NCBI GenBank assembly: GCA_033725935.1 | Contig: MU867078.1 | Location: 248,001-312,000 of the forward strand | DNA: 64,000 nucleotides | Source of the DNA: Cladorrhinum sp. PSN259 | Lineage: Eukaryota; Ascomycota; Sordariomycetes; Sordariales; Podosporaceae | Direction: 5' to 3' | Part shown: positions 33,982 to 43,837 of the stretch, piece by piece | How the letters are laid out: each line of letters starts with the position of its first letter | Numbering within the stretch: position 1 is the first letter of the stretch | The notes under the pieces: model-generated | The model's database searches: none | The model's input: only the letters and a program-made list of their open reading frames with translations | Told to the model about the DNA's origin: nothing | Position numbers and translations under genes: made by a program

Positions 33982-35606
33982 ATGTCAAAGGCCAAAATCC
34001 GCTCTCAGTTGTTGGAGTTGGTGGATTTGGATTCCGACGACGAATTGGGGATTATCGGCGGTCAATTGAAAACCGTAACAACAAAACCGACAAAAACAAT
34101 GCCTCCGAAGAAGAAGACCACCGCTGTTGCGACAGGCCGCCAGGCTGCAGCAGCAAGCACGAACAAGGTCACAAAGCCTGCGCAGAGAGCCTCGGCGACT
34201 CGATCAAGCGGTAGAACAGCAATGGTCGAAACATCTGTCAACCTGCAGCAAGCAAAGACTGGCGCAGGGCGAGGGCGCAAACGGGCCGCATCCACTGCAT
34301 CCGTTGAGGAGGAAGATACCGCCATGGAAGATGCAGCACCACCACCACCAGCAGTCGAGGCGAAGCCGACCCGCGGCCGTCCCAAGAAGGCGTCAGAGTC
34401 GGCGGAACCACCTGCGCCTGCGCCCGCACGTGGTCAGAGAGGGAGGAAACCATTAGTGCCAAAAGTCGAGAACGAAATACCCGTCTTGGACATTTCCGAG
34501 ATCCCAGAAACTCAACCAGAAGCCCTGATGCCCGGAACCCCAACCTCAGTACAGGATGCCGACGCCGACGAACTCTCGGAACTCCCAGCTCTCCCATCTT
34601 CCAATCGTTTCACGGGCACAACCTCGCGCGGCGGTTCAGCTCCTCCACCGGGCAGCGCATCATCCTCATCTCGTGTTCGCCAACAGTCTCAGCCCTCATC
34701 CGACGACCCAACGCTTCGTCGCCGATTAGGCGAACTAACAGCCCAAAACCAATCGCTAGAGACCAAGTACCGCGATCTCCGCGAAATCGGCGTCAAGGAA
34801 GCCGAGCGCAACTTTGATCGGTACAAGAAACAGACTGAGGAGAAATCCAAACGTACACTTGTCCCCCCTCCCCTGCCCTTCTTACCCCCTTGTTTCTGAC
34901 CTTTTGTCTCTAGTCGCCGACGAACTCATATCCTCACTCAAATCCGAATTGGCGGCCCAACAAGAAGCCAGCAAAGAAATCGCCCGCCTCCAGTCCTTAC
35001 TCACACAGTCCGAAACTCTAGCAACAAACCTCCAAGCAAAAGTCACTTCCTTATCCACCGCCCTCAGCGACTCTAAAACAGAGATCAAAGCACTAAACAT
35101 GAAACTTACCGCCTCCCGAAACGCAGAAGCGGCAGCCAACGCCCGAGGCCAGGTAGTCCCCGGCTCAGCAATGAAGAACGGCTCTCGAATGATCAACGCG
35201 ATCCCGTCTGAACAAACCTTTTCCGCCCAAAAGAAGGAAGAGCTATACGGCGATTTGACGGGTCTGATTGTCAGGAGCGTCAAGAAGGATACGGCCGGGG
35301 ACGGAGGGGACATGTTTGATTGTATCCAGACTGGACGGAATGGGAGTATGTGTTTCCCTTTTCTTATACTATTGCTCGTTGGGAACGGTACTAACAAGTA
35401 TAAAAGCGCTCCACTTCAAACTCGCAATGGGCCTATCAGCAGGCGAGAAGGAAGCTCAGTGCGAGTACTCGCCTTTGTTAGACGCAAACAGGGACAGGGC
35501 GCTCATTGAGATTCTGCCAGAGTTTTTGGTGGATGAGATTGCGTTCCCCAGGAGTCAGGCGGGTAGGTTTTACCAGAGGGTCATGAAGGCTTTGAATGAT
35601 CCTTGA
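33982..35606 (+). CDS. pcs1: Monopolin-type chromosome segregation protein Pcs1/Csm1
   Basis: Pcs1/Csm1 forms V-shaped dimers that clamp kinetochore microtubule sites and organise rDNA. There are three exons, 33982-34852, 34914-35345 and 35407-35606 (introns 60 and 61 nt), giving 500 residues. The N-terminal 270 residues are disordered, rich in Lys/Ala/Pro with AT-hook-like GRGRKR, TRGRPKK and RGQRGRKP elements. A coiled coil follows (about 260-390, RRRLGELTAQNQSLETKYRD to LNMKLTASRN). The C-terminal globular domain starts LYGDLTGLIVRSVK, continues through LHFKLAM across the last splice, and ends in IEILPEFLVDEIAFP and RFYQRVMKAL. These are the hallmarks of the Csm1/Pcs1 C-terminal domain. 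Confidence 0.9.
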
Positions 35607-36146
35607 AGGGGGCGAGTTGTAAGAATCTCAGATACCCGGTGTAACTTGAAGGCTTGGGATAAGAAGGGAGTTTTGCGTGTTGATGCTTGGGGGGAGTTTT
35701 TGGCTGTTCTATTTTGTTTGTTTTCTTTTAGGGTGTTTTGTACATTTCGGGGTCCGTTCACAAGCTATGTACATAGGATAGGATAACCCAAGGAGAGCGC
35801 AGGCGGGCGTTGAGATTATTTATTTAACTCCACCATAAACTATTTGTTTTTTTAAAACCAAGTTCATACGTTTCTTGTTACACACAAACACACTGAACGA
35901 CATGTAAAGGTTCCAATAAGCCAGATAAAGATAAAAATAAAGCTACAAAACTGCAAACCACCAATATCCCATAACTCCAAAAGAAAAAAAAAGAAAAAAA
36001 CCCCGTTCTTCCCACTTCCTAAACTCGCTATATATGCAATTCCGTCGAGACACACATACACGCAGACACAGACTTTCAAACCCCCCTCCATCTCCTTACA
36101 CGACTTATACACCGTACCACAAAACAAAGGAAAGATAATACCAGAC
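35607..36146. other. intergenic, convergent 3' ends
   Basis: The stretch holds the 3' UTRs of Pcs1 and TMS1 with A-rich tracts. No gene is seen. Confidence 0.6.
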
Positions 36147-37672
36147 TTAATCAAAATCAAACCTATCAGGCAAAACAACCGGCGCCACAAGCGTCCAAGT
36201 GTACATGGCATAACACACCCACGCGCTAACAATCTTGACCCAGCTGGCCCAGAGCGTCCTGCCCACCGTCGCGAAATCACCAGCAGCCTTCTTGTCGTCC
36301 CAATCCGACGTCAAGAGCGTAGCAACCCACGCGGTAGCCAAAAAGAAAATAACGTGGAACATGGCATAGTTATACTGCGTGCTCGATCTCTCGTCGTCGT
36401 GCGACCCTCCAGAGCCCTGATGGCCTGAATCAGAGTCATTGTCTGTATCGTCCGACAGGAGCGCGTCAGCAGGCAAGGAACCCTCCTCGACGGCGCGACG
36501 AAGTGCTTCGGCGCGCATTTGTCGGCGGGAGTTATCCGGCTGGGTAGTAATCAGATTGTGCTCGTTATCACTGTCCGATAGACGGATCCTGCCGTTGTTG
36601 TTCCCGAGGCCTAGAGATTGAGTGGCTGCGCGCGTAGTGGTGTATGCGACTGTGAGCATGGTGACGATAGCTCCGAGGACGATGGTGGTTGTGCGTGTAC
36701 CTTGGCCTGCGGCGAGAGGGTTGCAGACGTGGTTCTCTGTGTCATCTGGTTCCATGGACACGGCAGACATGGTGAGGTAGGTGCAGTAGACTGCGACCAT
36801 GGCTGCTTGGGCGAGACCGGCCTTGGGGTTGAATTCCTGGACGGTTGGGTGGACAGAGATGACGGATATGGCGATCCAGAGGAGCAGATTGATGGTGATT
36901 ACCGCCTGGTTCATTGAACATCCTGATGAGGCGAAGAAGACGTATTGGATAATGGTCATGGCGATGGAAGCGAGGTACATTCCCAGGGTAGAACCGATGA
37001 GAATCACGCGCCAGGTCTTGGACTCGCTGTCCTCGATTTGAGCGAGACAATACTCGGCCCAATTGTGAGCCAAATCGACGAGGAGGATAAGACCCAGCAT
37101 GAGGAAGAGCATTGCGCAAATTAGGGCGACATAGTTGCCCCAGAACTGGAAGAAGCGATCAGGGATGAGCAGCGTGAGGCCGACGAGACTGAGCCAGGCG
37201 ATGATTTTGGGCCCCCAGAAGCCATTCTGAATCGCAGCGCGGGGGTTCTTGGATGAGCGAACGCCTAGCATGAGGCCTGCGAGGACGAGGTGGAAGATTC
37301 CGAGGGCAAAGTTGATGCGGTGAACGGCCAGCCAGCCATAGCAATCTCCGTCGCCGCATTTGAGTTTGACGTAGTCTAGCATTAGGTGTTGGAGTTTCTC
37401 GACGGCCCATTTCGTAAGCATTATCCATGATAGAATCGAGTTGACGAGGAGGATGAGGGCGTAGGCGATACGAGTTGCGACACTGGGGAAGGGTTTGTTA
37501 GTGTGTGTTTGGTCGTCTAAGTGGATGAAGGGTTCACCAACCTGTTTCCGCACTTCCCGCATGCGCTGCACACCATCGAACATGTCGCGGCACCGCAACA
37601 GCTACCTAGACATGATAGCAGAGTTCCCACGCTTGGGACCGCCAGCAGCGGTATCGAGAGGAGAGCCCCCAT
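36147..37672 (-). CDS. TMS1: Serinc/TMS1 family membrane protein
   Basis: Serinc proteins are eukaryotic ten- or eleven-helix membrane proteins linked to lipid scrambling and serine-lipid metabolism. Exon 1 is 37672-37542 and exon 2 is 37482-36147 (59-nt intron), giving 488 residues. The N-terminus MGALLSIPLLAVPSVGTLLS and the cysteine-rich stretch SCCGAATCSMVCSACGKCGN are diagnostic; the junction codon completes S before VATRIAYALILL. Further helices include LIPDRFFQFWGNYVALICAM. Near the C-terminus, YNYAMFHVIFFLATAWVATL, SDWDD and the final WTLVAPVVLPDRF are typical of the family. A long acidic loop (DDTDNDSDSGHQGSGGSHDD) precedes the last two helices. Confidence 0.95.
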
Positions 37673-38058
37673 ATCGACGGCTCAAGCGGTGGTGTGGCTT
37701 CCTCCGAGTAGAGTGTATTGAGCGCAAAGTCGGGAATATCGCAGGTATTTTAGGGCAAAAGTATGGTGATGTTTGTATTGATGTCGCCGATGAGGTTGAA
37801 ACCACTTGGAAGTCCAACTGACGACACCACAGCCGCCGCGCCAAGCCAAGCACCATTACGCCAGTGCCAAGCGCATTCGGCAACAGTCTGCGCCACTTGA
37901 AACTGCGTCTTGGAGGTCACGTGCCAGCGCGGGTCAAACGCTCCAACAAGGGTGAACCTTCAATGACTAGACGCGTTTGACCTTTGTACACTTTCTTCCA
38001 CGTCATCTGAAAGCATGTTGGGTATATATATCTGCATCTTTTCATTCGTTTTGACACC
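37673..38058. promoter_or_regulatory. Divergent promoter region with TATA element
   Basis: The stretch lies between TMS1 (minus) and the TAG-interrupted membrane gene (plus). GGTATATATATC at 38021-38032 is a TATA-type element only about 30 nt before the plus-strand ATG. The true leader is therefore short, or transcription starts near that ATG. Confidence 0.4.
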
Positions 38059-38970
38059 ATGAGATCCCTCAAAGGCTTTCTGGCCTACTGGCTTGTCTCT
38101 GTTGTTGCGACATACTCAGCTGATTATCTCATTCCCTACACTACGATGGCGCACTAGATTTGCGCTCTTCTGATGATCCCATTATCATACGTCAAGGTGA
38201 AGACTCTCATCTCTGGGCCCACGAAGCAGAAGGCAACACTGGGATTCTCAAAGAAGAAGATCAAGACAAACAAGATACTTTGTGCATGGTCCGAAGGACT
38301 CTTCTACTTTATCACGACTGCACTCCTACTGATACTCATATGCGGACCTCTGAGACTTTGGCGCCAGTACATCGTTTACCGATCGATATTTTAGGGAACT
38401 GCTCTACCAGTCCGGATCTCCGCAAAGCTCGACCACCTGTGTTTGGCCTATACAATACTTGGGATATTGGAGCCCATCCGACAGAGGCGGAACGATCTTC
38501 AGCCCGAATATTTTGTGAGCAACAGTCACTTTTGCAAAGCCTCGGTTCTAGGCCCGCTACTATTTTATGGTTGCCTCTGGTTACCCTTGGTGATCCTTCC
38601 CCATGGCTGGACAACCTGGGAGGGATGCTTTGAATGGTTGATTCCGATAGCGCCACACATGTCGCTATTATGGCCAGCTCTGGATTTTGGGACCACAGTC
38701 TGCTACTATTTGCATGCCCATGCAGAATGGAAACTACAGCCTCAACACGAGCTGTCGGAGCTCAAATTGGTCCATGGTACGCTCGTTAAGAATCACGATT
38801 GGAGCTGGCGCAACATTCCCCCAATTCAGCATTTCCTGCAATACCCGGAATGGTCACGATGGTTTGCTCCTATCATGATTGTCCTGAGTCTGGTCAACTT
38901 TTATGAAGGCTGGGACTCAAGTCTTCAGAAATGGGTTGAAGAGGTCAAGGAAATAGCCTCAGTTATTTAG
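38059..38970 (+). CDS. Multi-pass membrane protein frame interrupted by two in-frame TAGs
   Basis: One frame of 304 codons runs from ATG 38059 to TAG 38968-38970. It is broken only by TAG at 38155-38157 (codon 33) and TAG at 38392-38394 (codon 112). All three segments are protein-like and hydrophobic: MRSLKGFLAYWLVSVVATYS before the first TAG; GLFYFITTALLLILICGPLR in the middle; and LCLAYTILGILEP, GPLLFYGCLWLPLVILP and MIVLSLVNFYEGW in the last. Reading each TAG as tryptophan (TGG) would give MAHWICALL and SIFWGTALP, natural in membrane segments. Alternatives are a pseudogene, or introns ending exactly at the TAGs; those would need weak donors (GTCTCT at 38095; GTGAAG or GTCAAG near 38190) and would drop coding-like sequence. 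I do not recognise the family. Confidence 0.6.
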
Positions 38971-39936
38971 CGTTGTGGTTGTCTTTGTAATATGAGTTTT
39001 GTTATTTGTTATCGAGCGAAGTTGTCTGCTGGCAATGATGGGCTTGGATGGTGTAAAATTACGGTATCATCCATACGTAACAGCAACGGACTTTTAGGTA
39101 AAATGGAGGAATCAGTGTGTATTGGTTAGGTAACCCCAAGGGATTTTATGTAATACCAAGGAGCCAACATAGCACGACATGAAGGTGTACCTTTTTGGTG
39201 TGTCACATGAATATCTTTAGCTTGCACATTTGGCAGTTACCAACGTGTCACAACAGACCGTTTCTTCCGTTGAAGTTATTGGTAGAAAACGAGGGCGTTC
39301 AATCATTTGGATATGATCATCGACACAAACTCCTGCATCGGCCGGGTCTTGTTATTAGTGGGACCAATCAAATGCATCAGATAAGACAGTTACGCACGCG
39401 GAAGCATCCGAATTGGCCAAACAGTGACGCTTGTGTTCAAACCCGTCCTCGGGGGCACGGCGGGGGGGCATGTCACAGGTTCCCTCCGGGGGTGTCCCAG
39501 GGGGTCAGGGGCCCAGTCGCAGACAACCCACCGCCCCCCTTGTTGCCTCTTATCTTGGCAGATTCATTCATTGCATTTACGAAACATTGACATCTCGACC
39601 GACCCCATCCCACTTACCCTCCGTCATCTTTTCTTTACTCTCTTTTGTGTTCCCTTCCCCCTCAGCGAACGATAGATAGATCGACATGAAGTAAAGTTTC
39701 AATCCGCCCCTCCGCCTGCGCTCCCCGTTCAACGCAAAAACCGTTGACCCTCCAACCTTTTTCCAAACGGCCGCTTACTGCGCGCGCCCGCCTGCCTGCC
39801 GTCGCCGATAATCGCAATTCGCAAAGTCGCAAATCGCATGATACAACAACACACTCTTTTTCTCGCTCCCGGGATGAATTAAAACAAAAAATACAACTTC
39901 TCTCTCAGAAACACAGTCGGTAAAGAGCATCTCAAA
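38971..39936. other. intergenic
   Basis: The stretch holds 3' flank of the preceding gene and promoter/leader of the MCH1-type transporter, with C-rich and T-rich tracts around 39480-39660. The frame after the 38970 TAG stays open 46 codons but does not look like protein. No gene is seen. Confidence 0.55.
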
Positions 39937-41831
39937 ATGCTGGACCGACAATTACACCGCGCGCGCGTGGTATCCAGCGTCGCAGCGACGCTCATATCGC
40001 TAGCATGCGGCACCAACGTATGTCTTGTCTCACCGTCATCCCCCCCACACTCCCTTAACCATAACTAAACCCCTACAAAACAGTACGTCTACTCAGCCTG
40101 GGCCCCACAATTCGCAGACAAACTGCACCTCACCACAACCCAATCGAACCTCATCGGCCTCGCAGGGAACTTGGGGATGTACTCAATGGGCGTTCCCATA
40201 GGTCTCTTCGTAGACCATCGGGGGCCCCGTCCGGCAGTAATAGCCGGCGCTTTGCTTCTCGGGCTGGGATACCTCCCCTTTCGAACCACATATGAGAGCT
40301 TCGATTCCCCTGATTTTGTCCCGTGGTCAATAGGAGCACTCTGCGTGTTTTCCTACCTGACTGGTCTGGGAGGATGCATGGCCTTTCAGGCTTCAGTCAA
40401 AACTAGTGCGCTCAACTGGCCCCATCACAGGGGGACAGCTACCGCTTTCCCCATGGCTGCTTTTGGGCTCAGTGCTTTCTTCTTTTCCATGTGCGGGAGT
40501 GTGTTATTCCCAGGGGACACGAGTAGGTTTCTAGGTTTGTTAAGTGGGGGCACTTTTACGCTTATTTTTGGCGGGTTTTGGTTCTTGAAGGTTTATCCTC
40601 ATGGGGCTGTATATCACTCTCTGCCGGGCAGTGGTGGGAATGAGACGCAGAGGATGAGGAGGACGAGCGGGGATTTTGAGGGCAAGGTCAAGGCGGCTAC
40701 GTCAAAATCGAGGTCGAGGAGTAGCCTGCGGGGGCTGGATGTAGAACCTGGTAGGTCTACTCGTGATGCTGGTGAAAATGCTGATGGTTCTGGTGAAATT
40801 GTTCATTCGCCTACGAGGTACACGACTCCTCAAGTTGGGTCGTCGACAGCCAGTGCCAATTCCCACGATGTCGAAGCTGCCCGGAGTACGGACGACAACG
40901 ACTCGGACGTTGACGAGACCAGTTCTCTTGTCTCGAGGGCTTCATCTTTGCCTGGTGACGTTTTAGTGCAGAGCAGTGTTGATATGGATCGTTCTCATCG
41001 TGTAGATATCCGTGGCTGGCGATTGCTTCAAAACTTCGACTTTTGGCAGCTGTTTGCCATTATGGGCATATTGGCGGGGATCGGGTTGATGACTATCAAG
41101 TGAGTATTTACTTTCCAAATGAGCAAAGTTGAATGGATAATGCTGACACCCTGAAGTAACATCGGCCATAACGTCCAAGCGCTCTGGAGAACGTACGACG
41201 ACACGGTTAGCGAGTCTTTCCTTATTCAGCGACAGCAGATGCATGTCTCCATCTTGTCGGTTGGCAGTTTCTCTGGGAGATTACTTAGCGGTGAGTTTTT
41301 AAAAGATTGGCTCTCATCTCTTATGTTTGATACTGAAATGAAGGAATAGGTGTCGGCTCCGATTTTCTGGTAAAGGTACTTGGTGCCAGCCGCGGATGGT
41401 GCCTTGTCGCTGCCAGCTTGGTATTCTGCATGGCCCAGGTTGCCGCTATCAACATCACCAATCCCCACTTCTTGGGATTTGTTTCTGGTCTCTCGGGACT
41501 CGGCTATGGATTCCTGTTTGGCGTTTTCCCATCAATTGTTGCCGAGGCATTCGGTATCCACGGTTTGAGTCAAAACTGGGGGTTCATGACGCTCAGCCCG
41601 GTTCTGTCGGGCAACATTTTCAATTTGTTCTATGGCTACGTCTTTGACAGCCATGTGGTTCTGGGGCCCGATGGTGACAGGACGTGCCCCGACGGATTAG
41701 ATTGCTACAAGAACGCCTATTTTGTTACTTTGGGCGCTTGCGGGTTGGGATTAGGCGTTACTATAATGGCGATCATTAGGGAAAGGAATCGGGTGGAGGA
41801 AGAGCGTAACAAGGGATCGGCGGAGGATTAA
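39937..41831 (+). CDS. MCH1: MFS transporter, Mch1-like
   Basis: There are four exons: 39937-40017, 40084-41099, 41157-41290 and 41350-41831 (introns 66, 57 and 59 nt), giving 570 residues. Helix 1 spans the first splice (RVVSSVAATLISLACGTN then YVYSAWAPQF). The following LHLTTTQSNLIGLAGNLGMY, GVPIGLFVDHRGPRPAVIAG and SYLTGLGGCMAFQASVKTSA are characteristic of the Mch1/Nodulin-like group of the major facilitator superfamily. A long hydrophilic loop (about residues 205-330) separates the six-helix halves. The second half carries VGSFSGRLLSGVGSDFL and SGLSGLGYGFLFGVFPSIVA. Yeast Mch1 is named after monocarboxylate transporters, but no substrate is established, so none is claimed. Confidence 0.92.
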
Positions 41832-42323
41832 TCTATGAGGGGGAGGACGTGGAGTCATCTTTCTATTTTTGTTGGAGGGACGGAACATACAACAATACCA
41901 TTTTGATAGAAGTTTCATTGGCGGGCGTTACGGGCAGCATTTTAGAAGCGATGAGCATGGCGCGGTGTATAACCTTCTAGAAGAAAGACTAAATATACAA
42001 ACACTATATAATCTGCATCGAATTTCTGTATAAGGGGTATTTCTATTCTGACCTTCCCTTTTTGGTATTCATACTGAGCACCTTGATGGCCTACTTCCCC
42101 AGATTCCCTTCAAGGGTAAATCCCCACGCTCATTTTTTTCTCGCTGTCACCCCTAACCCTTGTTCTGCACTTTCATTCAATCGTCATGTGGTTCCACCTC
42201 TTCTTCCCTTTCCCCTGGATCCGCGACCGCCGCGACAGCGCAAGCTCCGAGCTTCATTCAATCCGGTGCGCGCTCGCAGCACTTCCAATTGCGCCCGCAA
42301 CAACAAACAACCACCATTCAAAA
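41832..42323. other. intergenic
   Basis: The stretch holds the 3' UTR of the transporter and the leader of the AP-2 sigma gene. No gene is seen. Confidence 0.6.
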
Positions 42324-42845
42324 ATGCTTTCCTTCATCCTAATCCAGAATCGCCAGTAAGTATATATATACTATTCCCCCCCCCCCCCCCAGCCTTATTT
42401 CCCCCCATTCAATTTTCTAATTTATTATTTATTTTATAATCATAGAGGCAAAACCCGCCTGGCGAAATGGTACGTCCCCTACTCTGACGACGAGAAGATA
42501 AAGCTCAAGGGCGAGGTGCACCGACTGGTCGCGCCGCGGGACCAAAAATACCAGTCGAATTTCGTCGAGTTCCGCCAGCACAAGATCGTCTACAGGCGGT
42601 ACGCCGGCTTGTTCTTCTGCGCCTGCGTCGACACCAACGACAACGAGCTGGCCTACCTCGAGGGCATCCACTTCTTCGTCGAGGTGCTGGACGCCTTCTT
42701 CGGGAACGTGTGCGAGCTGGACCTCGTGTTTAACTTCTACAAGGTCTACGCCATTCTCGACGAGGTTTTTCTGGCTGGCGAGGTGGAGGAGACTAGCAAG
42801 CAGGTTGTGTTGACCAGGTTGGAACACTTGGATAAGTTGGAGTGA
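42324..42845 (+). CDS. APS2: AP-2 clathrin adaptor sigma subunit
   Basis: The small subunit of the AP-2 complex helps hold dileucine-type cargo at the plasma membrane. Exon 1 is 42324-42355 (MLSFILIQNR) and exon 2 is 42446-42845, joined by a 90-nt intron with a C-rich tract. The product is 143 residues, the standard length. The junction gives QGKTRLAKWYVPYSDDEK, the clathrin adaptor small-chain start. PRDQKYQSNFVEFRQHKIVY identifies the AP-2 type, since AP-1 sigma has a different sequence here. Then follow FCACVDTNDNELAYLEGIHF and FGNVCELDLVFNFYKVYAIL. Confidence 0.96.
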
Positions 42846-43837
42846 TAGGGATGGTAAATAAGGGGGCAAAGGAAGGGAAATAACATTTTGGAGGGAGGGA
42901 CATGAGAGGGCGAGAAAACAGGCCTGGGGAGGATATTACTGGAGGGGGCAAGGACCGAGCAGAAGAGAAATGGTGAGGAAAATTGCCTGGGGAGTGTTAT
43001 ACAGAGGATGCAAGTTGGAAAGTATGTCTATGGACACACGAGAAGGGGAGGGAAGGCTTTGAGTGAAGGGAAGCCAGACTTGGAGGTCAGAGAATGACTG
43101 GGCGCGATAATCACCACCAGAACGGCTTGGAACACGGGCAAGGAAGGATATGATGGCAAACAACGAACCAGATCTGGATACCAAAACACCCAACATCAAA
43201 ATCGCCGCTGACTGAGGGAGAAAGATAAAACCAAAGGGGGCAAGGGCAGCAAACAGACATACTGGAAGTCATCAGGGAGGGGCAACAACGGAACCCTTCA
43301 AGTTATTTATCTATCTACATGCCATTACAAGGCAACACACCCCTAATTTACTCGCATCAGCATCTTGTCACACGGCACTCTTTTCTCTGATCGCATGGCA
43401 TACCAAAGTGGAAAACAAACCCCATCACATGTTGACTTCCTCGCTGGAACAGCGCGACCGTACCGAGTGCCAAAAACTAATATATGAATACAATTCAACA
43501 TAATCTAACAAGAATACAAGGCGCATAGTGTGGGATCGGAAAAAAGCAAGAAAGAAGACAGTAACATATCCGATCGCTCTCTGTCCCTTCTACTCCCACA
43601 ATCCTCTTCCACTCCACATCAATTCCTAATTGACGCCTCAAAATGAATCTACCGCCTCCAAATATGGTACAGAATAAAACATCAAAAGAAACTAAATTTG
43701 GCAAAAGCAACGATGAGCAACGGACTCATTCATATGACACTTTTGCGCGACTACTTCCAAGGTCTCCCTGTGGGAACACCTTCAGAACAACTCCATGCTC
43801 AGACTGCCTCCCGTGTCTATTGCCGACGGTCAAGTCT
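42846..43837. other. intergenic, convergent 3' ends
   Basis: The stretch holds 3' flanks of AP-2 sigma and the zinc-knuckle gene, G-rich on the left. No gene is seen. Confidence 0.55.

Noticed and set aside
38971..39108. A further in-frame extension after the final TAG of the 38-kb gene.
   Set aside because: It is open for 46 codons but Cys/Gly-rich and not protein-like; probably chance.
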